The notes beneath the pieces were generated by a model. The model ran no database searches and had not been told where the DNA came from. It saw only the letters and a list, made by a program, of their open reading frames with translations. A DNA stretch of 64,000 bases. It comes from Halichondria panicea. Taxonomy: Eukaryota > Porifera > Demospongiae > Suberitida > Halichondriidae. The DNA lies in contig NC_087387.1 of the NCBI RefSeq assembly GCF_963675165.1, positions 3,498,990 through 3,562,989 on the forward strand, given 5' to 3'. Of the stretch, positions 45,250 through 57,360 are shown one piece after another. A program made the position numbers and the translations under genes. The first letter of the stretch is position 1. Every line of letters begins with the position of its first letter.

Positions 45250-46052
45250 TTAACCTGCGGCTCATACTTGGCGTTAACTACGTTTAATTGCATGTAGCGA
45301 GTGACAGGGTGAGTTTTGTGCAGTAAACATATAGCTAGCATTCCGTGCCAAGCCCAATGGCGTGCCAAGCCAAATGGCCGGTATATCGAGGTGGCCGTAC
45401 TTCAGAGAGCGAGGGTCTACTGTATACGAAAAATGGATGATGATGTGTACTGGTAGTATGGTGCATACAAGTTGCATGGTGCATACAAGTGGCACGTAAG
45501 ATACTGGAAGGTTTGGATCGTATGGTACATACAAGTCGCATGTGTACTAGAACCAAAATAGCACTGTGTGCCCTATGGTAGCAGGATAGATGCACAAACA
45601 CAATTGCTTGCATGTGGCATATGCATAGGGGTGGGTTTCAGGGGTTGCAACCCCTCCAAACACTCAGCTCAACACTTGTGTTGCTTGTGGCTAAATGAGC
45701 AATGTGGTTAACTTACAAGCAGGACACACTAAAGTAGTAAATACAAAATAATTTTCATTCCACACATACCATTCACGTAGACAGTAGATTTGTAAGTATA
45801 CTTGTGCACGTTTACTATGTAGACAGTAGATTTGTAAGTATACTTGTGCACGTTTACTATGATGTCAATTTCAATTAAGGGGGCGTGGTCAAACATTTGC
45901 ACGCTTTTGTTTTATAACCCCCTATAAATTTTTGGCTGGATCCACCCCTGGGAATGAACGCAGTCACATACAAGCAGGCTGTGTGCAAATCATAATGCAG
46001 CCTGATGCAGTCTGCATACATATCACGCACATAATTATTATAGCACACCGTC
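45250..46052. other. No gene seen; fragments of repeats
   Basis: 45250-45300 repeats the DIRS-like terminal segment. A 47-bp direct duplication (gtagacagtagatttgtaag) occurs at 45778 and 45818. The ends ggggtgggtttcagg (about 45627) and ggatccacccctggg (about 45938) suggest an old MITE. Confidence 0.4.
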
Positions 46053-46061
46053 ACGTATTGT

Positions 46062-46793
46062 TAGCCTCCTTCACAAGGCCTCAAAAAGGAGGCCTACTAC
46101 TGACTGCTTGCGCATAATTTTCCAGTAATGTTTCCCATTAAACTGAATTTTTACCCGAATTATATCCTGAATAACATAATTATACAGACAAAGAATACTT
46201 TTCAAAAGTCAGACACAGAGCTATAATTATAGAGGTTGTGCAGATCCGCCCACTTCTGGCCAAAAAGGGGTTTGGTCACATATAAACTCGTGGAAAATGG
46301 GCGTGGTTACAAATGTCCGCCATTTTGAGTGGCAAAAAGTATCTTGATACGTAGGCTAAATGCTAAAAGTTGAGCTACGGTTAGAGCTGCTACACTGTTG
46401 GTAGTGCAATCAGACACTCTAAAGGATCAAGACTATCATTGTATTGCTTTCTTCTATATCTAGAATGCCATAGTTGATGTGTAGCTGCAGTCAAGAGAAA
46501 GAATGGGGAGCACAAAAGTTGGCATAACTACCATTTTGTTATTCACTCTATCACAGGCAGAAGAGTCAAGACCCTCTGAGATACTGAACATAAACATGAT
46601 ATGGAAACAGAAATCAGTGCAATAGACCAACATTTTCATGTGTGTGCAGCTCTATAAATCTACAATTCAGTCAATTGGTTTGCATGGTTTATCCATTGTC
46701 TTGTTGTTTATGCTCCTTTTCTTGACATGATAGCTTTATAGCAGTCGATACCAGACCCTCTCTTCGAGGAAGAGCGGCCTGGGATCGAGGCTA
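46062..46793. mobile_element. 732-bp TIR element with 9-bp duplication (TAGCCTCG family)
   Basis: It starts tagcctccttcacaaggcct and ends gcggcctgggatcgaggcta. ACGTATTGT flanks both sides exactly (46053-46061 and 46794-46802). It is non-coding. A diverged relative is nested at about 55143-55711 (shared 'gtcagacacagagctata' and end blocks). Confidence 0.85.
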
Positions 46794-46802
46794 ACGTATT
46801 GT

Positions 46803-47340
46803 TTGCTCTCATCCTGCACTTGTTTCGCGCATACGCATGTGGTGGCCAAATATCGAGTTGCAGCATCAATATTAACTAACGCTGGATGTGTACAACATTT
46901 ATAAAGCGTTTATGCGCAGCACACATGTAGCGCACTTCACATTTTTGTAAGGGTAGCTATCACTTTAGACTCACTACGAAGAATAATTATAATGAATATG
47001 AAATGCTTATCGTCTAGTAGGTGCAAAGATACAGTAGGTAGCGGTCACTGCAAGTTTACAAGCTTAAAACCACAAGCCAGATGGAGTGACAGGAAGACTG
47101 CGCATGCCCATTGATGTTAGCACATGCGCAGTAAATTGGAGGAGTGGCTCAGAAGTTGCCACTTCCAAACTGCCGCCTCAGTGTGACACTGTGCCATGCA
47201 GTCTCTTCAGAATCTTTCACAGCAGCATCGTTTGTTTGTACAAACTTTCTATTCAACTTATGAGTTAGCCTTGCACTAAAACACTAGCTGTTTATTGGCT
47301 ACAAGAGTAAGAAAAAAGCTGCAAGCTGCATGCACGTACA
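46803..47340. other. No gene seen
   Basis: Two 60-residue frames near 47086 and 47295 have no recognisable domain. Nothing repeated was noticed. Confidence 0.35.
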
Positions 47341-47666
47341 TAAGCCCCGTTTACACCAGGCCTTTGATCCGGGTCGGACTCCAGATTAGCCAACACATTA
47401 ATTTTTTAAGGAGATGGTGCAGTTGTGTCAGACGCGGTTTAGCTGTGAGTAAGCACAGAGGGCTAATTCTAAGGTGTTGTACATGTACATGTTCGTGGGT
47501 GTTTCTAGAGTACGCCCTCTGGAGTAAGCCTGTAGCTTCCTATCAGCCAATGTTTGCGCAAATGCAATTAGTGCATGGTCATTTTACTATGCCCACTACT
47601 CAGAAAAATCTGACCCGGAATTGAATCAGGATTCGACCTGGATTAGGTGTCGTGTAAACGGGGATA
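47341..47666. mobile_element. TA-flanked MITE with CCCCGTTTACAC ends
   Basis: Left TA-AGCCCCGTTTACAC and right, reversed, TA-TCCCCGTTTACAC. The inverted similarity extends to gatccgggtcgga against aatccaggtcgaa. It is non-coding, 326 bp. Confidence 0.75.
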
Positions 47667-47742
47667 TAGCCTCCTTCACTGGTTAGCGCATGCGCAAGCA
47701 GTTGATATCAGTCCCACTCTTTGAGGAAATGCGGCCGGCTAG
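47667..47742. mobile_element. Deleted remnant of the TAGCCTCG family
   Basis: Only the two ends remain: tagcctccttcactgg and gcgcatgcgcaagcagttga to gcggccggcta. No flanking duplication is visible. Confidence 0.55.
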
Positions 47743-47978
47743 CACATACATCGTTATTTTAGAGACAAATCGGCCCTGGCTTCTTATCCCTTCTATCCTT
47801 GAAGATCCATTCATATAGATTTCTGTTTCCTAAGCTCCTTAGTGTCAACAATAATTGCATAAATAACATACAAATTACTTCAACTAGCATAACATGGCGA
47901 AAATAATAAGTTGCTTGGTGTTAAATATTACGTTCACTATAAACAAAGACAAATGTTATACGTGTTTGTAGTCTGCAC

Positions 47979-49039
47979 TTAACTGATAAGGCAATTTTTA
48001 TCATGATGAGTTGGCTGTTCCTTGCTTTCTTTAGTTGGTGATTTTTTGCTACGATTTAAAGCATATTTCTCTCGAATCTTTTGCCTTTCTAACTCTTTTT
48101 CTTTATGATGGAGCTGTTTTTCCTGTTTTCGTTCTTCCTTTCTTTTTGTTCTTTCTTGATCTGCTTTCTCATTTAGTTCTTTAGCACGATTCGTGTCACT
48201 TTCCGAGTCAACTCCCAGAGCTCCTAAATCGATATAATTATTTCATAACAGATCAAGATAGCATGTCACTAAAATAATGGAAAAATTGCCCCAGCATGCG
48301 AAATTTAATGCCCCATAATAATTGGGAGGAGCTTAATGACCAGGGTTCTCATTAAAAGGGCGTGATGCCCAGATTCAATTATTTGGTGCACTCTTTCTGC
48401 TGTCTTTATTATAAGGGCGGATCCACGAATATTGAAAGGGGAGGCAATTTAAAGAAACATCTGTAAAAAAAGGTGGTCAACTGTTTTTTAAGCCCATAGA
48501 TTAAGGAAAAGGAAATTAAGGGATTGAAAATTGCATTTGCTCTACTTGATGCCTGTTGGTTAGAACATAGATTGAGTAGAGAGGGATTGGAAACGAGGTA
48601 CCCTCAATATACCATCCGTGTTTCCCCGCGGTTTTAATCGAGGCTTACTTCCAACGTGGGGTCTAAACATGAATAATTTGTGAGAATTGTTTTTGCTGTC
48701 TGTAAAAAGTCCACGAGCAGTTCTGCTGCTAAACATCAACTTCATTAAATACTTGTGGAGACAGCATACTACTTAGTGACACAACCTTAGCTATATCATA
48801 GTAACACAAGCATGAAAAATCGCTCTGTGTTAGACTAGCTACTTCACGACAATCAAGATTGTATTTTCTTTGTTTCCAAATGATACTCACCGGGGGCATT
48901 TGTGTAAGTGTTAGAGGGGTCTTTGAGACGAATGCATAGACTATGATTAGACTCAATAAGTTTCCCGATAAACTTACCAGGGGTAGAAAGCGAAACACGG
49001 ATTGTTTCTGAGCTTTACATACACTTCATTGTAAAACAT
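47979..49039 (-). CDS. Complexin-like protein with C-terminal CaaX box
   Basis: Three model exons join in frame with GT/AG borders: 49039-48978 (62 bp), 48940-48891 (50 bp) and 48223-47979 (245 bp), giving 118 residues. The last exon is a charged helix with ERTKRKEERKQEKQLHHKEK, then ELERQKIREKYALNRSKK. The R-Q-x-I-R-[DE]-K-Y core is the hallmark of the complexin central helix that binds the SNARE bundle. The protein ends KNCLIS, a CaaX-type motif (C-L-I-S) as found in prenylated complexins. Known complexins are about 120-160 residues, so the length fits. Complexins clamp and trigger SNARE-dependent vesicle fusion. The short first two exons (MFYNEVYVKLRNNPC and DPSNTYTNAPG) are the weakest part and an upstream start is possible. 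It is the only convincing host gene in the window. Confidence 0.6.
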
Positions 49040-49868
49040 CACGTGAACCACACTTCCGTTGCCAATCCCCTTCTACTCTATCTATGGTTAGAAGTCCTTT
49101 TCATCAATTAGCGTTTAAGAGGAAGTATAGAAGAGGAAAAAGTGTATAAAATAATCTGTCTAAAACTGACTTCAATTGTATAATTATGGTATCATTGTTG
49201 TGTTTAGTGGCTGCTTATACCAGGACCGGATCTAGGAAGCAACAAAGAAGAAGATTTTGTTTTCAATTAATTATAATGCATAATTTACTAATTAATTTAA
49301 TTATTTCATAAAGTTAGCATATCTATATAAAGTCACTGAGAAGAAAATACTTATTTACATGCATCTATTGTTGTATTATGTGGCTTTAATACCAGGACCT
49401 CAAGAAAGAAGAAAATTGATTCTTCCAGGATCTGTAGTTCAGTGTATATAATATCTAAGAAGAAAAGACTTGTGTACATGCATATTGTTATCTATAAGTT
49501 ATAGTTGTGACACATGGGATATATTGGCTCAGTAGTGACTTAGCCGCAGGCCTCGAGGGCAAAGGCACTACTGAGCCAATATATCCAATGTGCGCACCAG
49601 TGAGCTGTGTAACAACTGATTTGTTGCATTCCTTGCATCCTTTCAGTGTACACATCACTCCTTTTATAGGACAACAAGTTTCAACTACTTGTGGTGGCTG
49701 TGGAATGCACCCAGACGCATGAAAAACGTTTTTTGCCTACCACTGAATCTGTTGACAGTGTTATACTATAGAAGGGACCGTTTCAGGTTACTGGGTAGAG
49801 GGTGGGCTTTAGGTAACTTCAGCCACACTATGCCAGTATGCCAGTATGCCAGTACAGTATCTAGATAG
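49040..49868. other. Upstream region of the complexin-like gene; hairpin at 49521-49596
   Basis: Any promoter of the minus-strand gene would lie here, but no clear element is seen. At 49521-49596 an inverted repeat (ggatatattggctcagtagt against its inverse) forms a foldback unit. A relative with similar surroundings lies at 61890-62040. Confidence 0.45.
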
Positions 49869-50644
49869 TAGCCTCTACACAGGCTCTCCCTTTTCTGTTC
49901 TTTATCACAATCGTTCAATAAGATAAAATACTGTATTAATTGTTCAATGAGATAAAATACGGTATTAATTGGAGGAATAAAGAAAGAAATAGACGTAGAG
50001 TTAAGAAAAAGGAGAGCCTGTATCGGGAAGTCGCGTGAGGGTAGAAGGGTGGTAGAAGGGTGAAAATGAGCGTGGGCATGCTGAGCTAGATATGTTGGAC
50101 TGCCCACGCAGAAATCTATGACTAATAAAGCAGCAAGCTGGACATGGACTTGGAACTGGAAGTTTGCAAGCACTATAGCTAGCTATACCTTAGGCTTAGC
50201 TAGATGATCTAGTAACTAGTCTAGATTGAATTTGCAATTGTGTGTTCAGATTCTATCAGACTATCATTGTGTCTTTCTACATGCATAGTCTATAGTATAG
50301 ATCAAGAATAGCTTAGTCATCATTATCATATAGCAGGTAGCTACTGCCACCAGAGCTGGCCACGCTGGTTCTCTGATCTGACTTGCAGCACAGCTTGGTG
50401 GTTGTCTCAGTACAGTCTTATTAAAACTCTGAACGCGTGGGAGAATACCTTACGTCACAATTGTGGGCTACATATCGCCCACGTTCATAAAAATCCTTGT
50501 GGATCACGCAATTTCCCAAACCAGGCCTTACTTTTTCTTAACTGTACGCCCATTTCTTTCTTTGCTGCCTCACTATGTCTTTCTTATGATTTATGGATGA
50601 ACAGTGACAACAGCAAGAAAAAGTAAGGCCTGGGAACGAGGCTA
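49869..50644. mobile_element. 776-bp TIR element with 9-bp duplication (TAGCCTCG family)
   Basis: Ends are tagcctctacacaggctctc and taaggcctgggaacgaggcta (reversed: TAGCCTCGTTCCCAGGCC). TCTAGATAG flanks both sides exactly (49860-49868 and 50645-50653). Each end also folds on itself (aggctctccc with ggagagcct at 49878/50008; aggccttactttttctt with its inverse at 50525/50613). A 135-residue minus frame inside has no recognisable domain. Confidence 0.85.
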
Positions 50645-50742
50645 TCTAGATAGTGGCACAGTTCAAGGCTTGACCTGTGCCATATGGCAGATATTGGCAC
50701 AGTGTTTCCTTTGATCTGCCCACTCAAAATGCAACAATGTTA

Positions 50743-50980
50743 TATCGTATAGCACGAAATTTTCGAGGCACTTATATTTCGTAGATTGGCCTCTAAAAAC
50801 CATTTCGTTGCACAATGTTCGCGGAATGACTGCTTACCGGAAGCCACGCCTTTAAATATTTGCACGATAGCAGGTAATTCTAATTAAAGAACAATTTTCG
50901 TGGACTTAATTTTCGTATAGAATTCTAACCCACGAAATCCGCGAAAATTAAGCCCCTCGAACATTTCGCGCTATACGGTA
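50743..50980. mobile_element. TA-flanked foldback MITE (CGTATAGC..)
   Basis: Left tatcgtatagcacgaaat, right reversed taccgtatagcgcgaaat. Inner arms also pair (ttttcgtggacttaatttt against aaaattaagcccctcg-like blocks). It is non-coding. Confidence 0.75.
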
Positions 50981-51359
50981 GTAGTGTTTTGTGGCTTACC
51001 AGGCCCTCAAGAAAAATATGATTCTGCCAGGAGGATCTGGATCTTGGATATCACACATGGGAAATGAGCGCGTTACATCCACAGGAATAATTAAAGGGTG
51101 TGTCCAATTTCACAAATGGCTACTAGCTAGCTAGCTGTTTTAACAAGTATTTTCTGAGTCTTGTAGCTAACAAAAAGCTAGCGCTTTAGTGCACTCATAT
51201 GTGGAATAGAAAGTTTGTGCGGACAGATGATGCTATGAAAGATTCTAAAGAGACTGCAACAGCCTTCAATGTGAGTCAAACTAGCCATAACTCGAGAAAG
51301 AAGCTTTAGTTTGCTAATCCACGAATCGAAATCCAAGAGAACGTGGCTAGAAGCCTATA

Positions 51360-51500
51360 GAAGCTGTTAGTTTTCGTCGCATTGCAACCGTTGAGCAGTT
51401 ACAGCTGGAACAGACACACACACACACAGACAGACACACACACACACACATAGTCAGCTTTACCGTATCCCTCGTGCGGCTACGCCTCGAGGTATAATTA
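51360..51500. repeat. Dispersed repeat with (AC)n core
   Basis: gaagctgttagttttcgtc, then an (ac)n microsatellite, then cctcgtgcggctacgcctcg. The same block recurs at 61156-61265. Confidence 0.75.
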
Positions 51501-51914
51501 TGGGAGAAAACTTCAAGGTAAGGCGCTTTTTTATAGCTTGATTTGATGTAATTTTACGCTGTCATACTGTTCGGGTAAATGCATGGAGAATTTTTATTAG
51601 CATTGAAAATCTTTTGCTACTTATAAGACATGGACTGGAGAAATTTACTTTGGGATTGGCTGGCAGAAACATGCCATTTAAGGTTACGATGCAGTTCACG
51701 AGTTCTTATTTTTTGTTTTTGTGAAAAGAAAGACATTGTTTGTGCATAAGTAACTATTACAGCGTTTGTAGGCTAACTAGACGGCACAACTTCACCGCAA
51801 ATATAATTATTGTGGTCATAAACCGAATTTAGTCGTCAAATATTAAAAAAAGAAAGACTCTGACAAGAACTATTCCTGAGGGCGGCTCAAAGAGTTTTTG
51901 CTCCTACAAACTGA
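51501..51914. other. No gene seen
   Basis: No coding region, repeat or structured RNA was noticed. Confidence 0.35.
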
Positions 51915-53128
51915 AAAACTAGAGCACTAAAGTGCAAACCCTCGGCTGGTACATGGTGACATGAATAAAAGAAACCAGAAATATAATGCAGTGCATATAG
52001 TGATGTTGTTATCATGTATGACTTGCACAGCAACTCAGGAGCAATAAAACTAAACCAGACTGCTGAAACATTTGAGAACAGGTAGTGGTACTATAGATAT
52101 ATGCACTGTGGATTAGGATCACAGTAAAGAAGCCTGGAGTCTCAGAGAAGTATGGCTCCAGGTTCTGCATGGAGTAGGATCCCAGTCAGCAGCAGGAGCT
52201 ATAATTCAAGCTTCTACTTTAGTGACCCTGTTCCATTGTTCCTGGTATATACAGCTTTCTACTTTAGTGACCCTGTTCCATCGTTCTTGGTACAGGATCA
52301 CTTCAGTTATAAGTAACGCATGTGCAAGTTCTGTTCAAGCTATTAGACAAAGGAGCTTTAACACCGAAAGCTGCCACTATCAAAAGTACTAACTTGTTGT
52401 GTGGAGGCTACTCATGCTGTAAACGCAGTGCTAGAGCATCCAGGTAAGCAGACCTAGTCACAAGCTTATTCAAGCTTCTTAGCTTTTGCTCGACAAAGAA
52501 GCTTAACAGCAAAATCTGCCACTATGTAAATCAAGATATTGTTGTGTGAAGGCTATCCATGCTGTAAACGCAGTGCTGTGGCATCCAGGTGAGTAGATAT
52601 ACCTGTGACAAACAAACAGACAAACAAACAAACCTAGAGCACTAAAGTGCAAACCCTCGGCTGGTGACATGATAATAAAGAAACCAGAAGAGTGATAATG
52701 CAGTGCATGTAGCATGTATGACTAGCACAGCAACTCAAGAGCAATAAAACTAAACCAGACTTGGAGGCATGCTGAAACATTGAGTGGTACATGTCACATT
52801 AGACATGCACTGTGGACAGGGATGACAGCAAAGAAGCCTGGAGCTTAGACTTAAAGAGGTATGGCTCCTGCCAGGCTGGAGTATAGGATCCAGAGTTAGC
52901 CAACAACCAGTCACAATTTTAGCTTTCTACTACAATTATATTTGGTAAGGATCACTTCAGCTGCAACTACGTAATCAAGGCCACGTGTAGCTAGCTAGCT
53001 GCCAATGTGCAAGTTCAAGCTTCTTAGCTTTTGCTCGACAATGAAGCTTTAACATCAAAATCTGCCACTATTTAAATCAAGATATTGTTGTGTGAAGGCT
53101 ATCTATGCTGTAAACGCAGCGCTGTGGC
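51915..53128 (-). repeat. CR composite repeat, array 5 (-)
   Basis: All boxes occur in reverse orientation and order: cactaaagtgcaaaccctcg, gcatgctgaaacattt, gaagcctggagtctcag, agtgaccctgttccat, caggtaagcagacctag, and two half-units. It is interrupted at 53128 by a TIR element and continues at 54182. Confidence 0.85.
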
Positions 53129-54181
53129 TAGCCTCGATTCCAAGCCGCTGAGAAAGGCGTGGTATACACTGTTTACGCATGCGCCAGAATTACCAAGAAT
53201 CTTGGTAATCGTAAATTGCAGTATATTTATCAGTATTCTTATTCCGCATTAGTTTGTAAAACATTGATATCCGTTTCATTTATAATGATGTCATTGAAAA
53301 AAGAAATCTAGTACAAGTTGTGTAATGGCTGCTACCTTCTCTTCTGTACGCGTTATCCTGTGTTGGAATACCAGGTCTAGTCTTGAAAGACAAGCAGCTG
53401 GAGGCGCTGAAGTGTCTGTACGCTGGTGTTTATGTGGGTACCGTACTGACCGGCTATGGTAAGTCCCAGAGCAAGTCCATCTGCTTTCCAGACACTCCCT
53501 TTCTTGATTGATGTGAAGCTTGTCAGGACCAGTGCACCTCTCTCTGAAAGAAGTGTTGTGATGGTGATTTCTCCTCTTGTTTCTCTGAGTGAAGCCATCT
53601 TCAAAGTGTTGGTGTGTCTGTTCGACGTTCAGTGCCATTCTCTCTGGAAGGAAGTATTGTTGTGACATTTGCCGAAAATAAGTACGTGGTATCTGATCCG
53701 AGAACTGTGTGGCCTGAATGTGTTTACAATCCGAGGGACTTGTGTGTATCCTATCCGAGGGACTTGTTGCTTGAGTGTGTATTAATGGATAGTGCTTTCA
53801 ATGGTAAATCTATTGTGTAAATCAATAAGTAGTCCTCACATTATGTTACGTCACAGCCACTGTACTTATCCACATTTATTTTTTACCCACAGGTTTAACT
53901 AATTTCTTATGAGATTAACTTGTCGCCTGAGTGTGTATCCGATCCAAGCCTCAAGTTAATGAATAAATCTACAGAGCTGATGTTTTACTTAGCTGTCTCT
54001 GTCTACAGTATATGCAGAGAGGTAGCCTCTTCTTTTTCTTTTTTCTGTTCTTTATCACAATAAGATAAAATACTGTTTTAACGTTCAATGAGATAAATAC
54101 GGTAAATAATAAATTAATTGTCCACCCACGCGCCAACAGTAAATACCAGGCCCACTATTCAAGGGGCTGGAGTCGAGGCTA
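53129..54181. mobile_element. 1053-bp TIR element with 9-bp duplication carrying a RecQ-helicase piece
   Basis: Ends are TAGCCTCGATTCCAAGCC and, reversed, TAGCCTCGACTCCAGCCCC. CGCTGTGGC flanks both sides (53120-53128 and 54182-54190). The intact host box cgctgtggcatccagg is seen at 54277, so the insertion is exact. The interior carries a helicase fragment (53380-53665, +) and a pyrimidine-rich 3' part resembling the start of the 49869 element. Confidence 0.88.
53380..53665 (+). pseudogene. RecQ-like helicase N-terminal fragment, copy 1
   Basis: Forward pieces: LKDKQLEALKCLYAG, LTGYGKSQ (Walker A/motif I), then in other frames PFLIDVKL, APLSERSVVMVISPLVSLSE (motif Ia). The same order appears at 63240-63684. 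Motif II (DEAH) and everything after are absent. Frame changes separate the pieces. This is a captured gene part, not an active helicase. Confidence 0.7.
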
Positions 54182-54490
54182 CGCTGTGGCATCCAGGTGA
54201 GTAGATATACCTGTGACAAACAAACAAACAAATCAAAATATTGTTGTGTGAAGGCTATCTATGCTGTAAACGCAGCGCTGTGGCATCCAGGTGAGTAGAT
54301 ATACCTGTGACAAACAAACAAACAAACAGACCAACATACTACTATACCCGTGGCCGCCCACGCGCACCTCAGGTAACAAACAAACAGACCAACATACTAC
54401 TATACCCGTGGCCGCCCACGCGCACCTCAGGTAACAAACAAACAGACCAACATACTACTATACCCGTGGCCGCCCACGCGCGTCTCGGGT
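54182..54490 (-). repeat. CR repeat continuation with triplicated GC-rich box
   Basis: Two copies of gtggcatccaggtgagtag are followed by three tandem copies of a unit of about 60 bp (aacaaacagaccaacatact, then cgtggccgcccacgcgcacc). Confidence 0.85.
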
Positions 54491-54733
54491 AAAAATGCTA
54501 GAGTTTACTAGCTGGTCGGCAGTTGTTTTCTACTTCTCCATGAGCTAACTTGATGGAAATTGTTTCAAGCCACCGTGCCCCTTTCCTCGTTTAAATAGAT
54601 AATTGCCTTGTTGGCAAAGAGCATGCAATGCCTAACATATAAAATGACGACTAGTGTATACTGTCAAGACAGCTTGATGTACTACTGATAATTACTGCGT
54701 GGGCGAACACTGCATCGTAACCCACTAAAGCAA

Positions 54734-55892
54734 TACCGTAGAAACTGGATTATTAGCGCATGCGCTTTTAGGGTCAATAGCAGAGCTCTATACGCTTATA
54801 TTCGAGAATGCGCCTATAATGCAGTCATTTTGAGCCCCACCCAGCAACCGGATGTCTCTGTGATGAGAGCTGACTCGCAAGCTGGCTAGAAAGTGAGCAA
54901 GCAAGGCAAGCAGGCAACCCTAACTGGATCTATATCATACTATTATGTTACAGTTCATTTTACATATATACATCATTTAAATTCATATTATAAAAACATT
55001 CATAACCAGGAACTTGGAATAAAAGGACCTCATCCATGTCTCACATTCTCTCAGCATGATCAGACATTGTCTGAGACAAGGTAACAACATGCCCAGAGAG
55101 TCCTTACAGATGGATATCACCAGCTACATGTATATAGCTATCACCGGCCTTTGAAAGAAGGCCTGCTATCGACTGCTTGCGCGTGCGCTAAATTATTCGA
55201 TTTTTTTCCCCGTAAATATTCCTATAATACTGGATACATCAGAGAAAATATCTTAAAAGTCATACACAGAGCTATATAGCTAGCTAGCTAGAGACAGAGC
55301 TGTGTAAGTTTGTTGTACTGCTATTTTCTTCTGATAGAATCAGTAGCAGTAGTATAGTAGACTTTCACCGAAGTTAGTGTTAAAAGGGCGTGGCCTGTCC
55401 ATATAGGCTCTTATCAGCCGTCACTCCTTTCAGACAATCGTCATCCACACTGTTGCAGGCTGTGAGTCTTTTGTTAGCATAGCAGGCTAAGGGTAGCTAT
55501 CAGAGAATGCTATCCGATGGGCTAGAAACCTTCAATCAAACTTTCTATCTACTTCCTTCAATCCACTTCCTTTCGTTGTGATGTTATAGTTTTACTGAGC
55601 ATAAACGATGTTATCCAAAGCCCCCAGATACCGGGGGGATATTAGCGCATGCGCAAGCAGTCGATACCAGGCCCACTTCCCTAGTGGGAAGTGCGGCCTG
55701 GGATCGAGGCTAGCACTGTACAAGCTAACTAGCTCATAAATAAACTGAATCAATTCTAAAATTACACTAATAACCTTCGCATAATTGGAAAAGCGCTTCA
55801 ATTCGAGTATAAAAATCCTGCAGTTGAGCATGCGCTTAAAATAAAGATACGCTTATAATCGAGTAAGCGCTAATAATCCAGTTTCTACGGTA
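54734..55892. mobile_element. TA-flanked TIR element (CCGTAGAAACTGG), with nested insertion
   Basis: TACCGTAGAAACTGGATTAT at the left and its exact inverse at 55873-55892. A relative with worn ends is adjacent (55925-56400). At about 55143-55711 a TAGCCTCG-type element is nested (left accggcctttgaaagaaggcc, right gcggcctgggatcgaggcta). The uninterrupted counterpart of that site is at about 56240-56275 (catgcactgtacaagctagt). Confidence 0.8.
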
Positions 55893-55924
55893 CTTCAATG
55901 CTGGTCGTTTTAGAGGTAAGGCTT

Positions 55925-56400
55925 TAGACATAGAAACTGGGTTATTAGCGCATGCGCTCATGGGGGGTCAATAGCAGAGTTCCAAACGCTGAAAAGGTGC
56001 CTATAATGCAGTCATTTTGAGCCCCACCCAGTAACCAGATGTCTCTGTGACAGATAGCTAGCTAGAAAGTGACCGAACTAGGCAAGCAGGCTACACTAAC
56101 TAGGTATATATCGTGCTATATCATTTATATATTATCTACAGTTCTTTGTACAACATTATTTAACATAATATCATCATTGATGGAACAAAAAGAGTGATCT
56201 ATGTCTCCGCATGCCAGAGAGTCCTTCCAGATAGATACCACCAGCTATGGAGCTACCATGCACTGTACAAGCTAGTTAGCTCATAGACAAACAAAGCAAT
56301 TCTAACAAATTCTTTGAGTACAAAAAGCTGCAGTTGAGCATGTGCTAAAAATAAAAATACGCTTATAATCGAGCAAGCGCTATAATTCAGTTCTTGCATA
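55925..56400. mobile_element. Diverged second copy of the CCGTAGAAACTGG element
   Basis: agaaactgggttattagcgc at the left, aatgcagtcattttgagccc inside, and cgcttataatcgagcaagcg at the right match the first copy. The TIRs are partly lost. It lacks the nested insertion. Confidence 0.7.
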
Positions 56401-56459
56401 CCTAAATTCTGTGTATAGACTTGAAACTGCTGCTGACTCGTCGAAAGGACCTGGAAAGA

Positions 56460-56825
56460 ACTTCAAAAAATGCGACCATTAAATGACTCGCACGAGAATA
56501 CAGACACAAGCCCACATCATCATCCATGCGTGTCACTACGCATGGATGGACTCAACACTGTAATACAATATTATACACATAAATTCATCCAAATCATCAT
56601 GATTATTCCCGCACATTCCAAAATTCATGTAACATATTATTTTTTAGGGATCGATCATTACCCTATCAGTGAAAAATTGCTAAGATTGGCCGGGGAAAAC
56701 GACCAGCAAAAAGTACATATGAAAGACGTTGAAGTTATGCTGCTCTCGTTTACCACACGTTTTGGTGTTTCCCCCAGCCAATCCTAGCAATTTTTTATAT
56801 GCAAATGTTTTTCTAGTCGAATACT
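56460..56825. mobile_element. Relative of the foldback MITE at 30303-30854
   Basis: Shared blocks include ctacgcatggatggact, atcatcatgattat, gtgaaaaattgctaagattg and ccaatcctagcaatttttta to gtttttctagtcg. The left arm is mostly lost. Confidence 0.65.
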
Positions 56826-57360
56826 GTTTAGGCTAAGCTGCTTCTGCTAATCAGCAACACATCAACCACGTGGACACTAGTATGCGAGTAGCTATGAAAT
56901 CAATAAATTTGGTCGAATTTTTCATCTGGATAATAAAACTTTCAGAAGATTGGGGTTCGGATAATTAAGGCTCAAGAGTACAGTACACCCTACGTACCTG
57001 CTCAATGAATTTTTGGCTAGGGCCACTCTTTTGAGGAACGCAACGAAGCGAAATACAGCTACATGTATATATACAGCACTATAAAGAGGTTGCTTAGATA
57101 TGGGGTTGGGCATCCATACTTAACTACTACTGGACAGACGTTTACAATACCTACCTCCAATATCTCCTGTTACTTGCTTTAATTTTGCACCAGCAACCAT
57201 TTTTGCTATCTCAGTTGCCATATTCAGGATCCTGCAGATGCAAGTTATACGTGTATAAGTGTATAACCCATCACAGGTTTCATCTAGTGGGGGGGGGGGG
57301 GCTAGGGTGCCCCTTCCCCCCAAACATTTCACATTAGTACTACATGACATCATCAAATGT

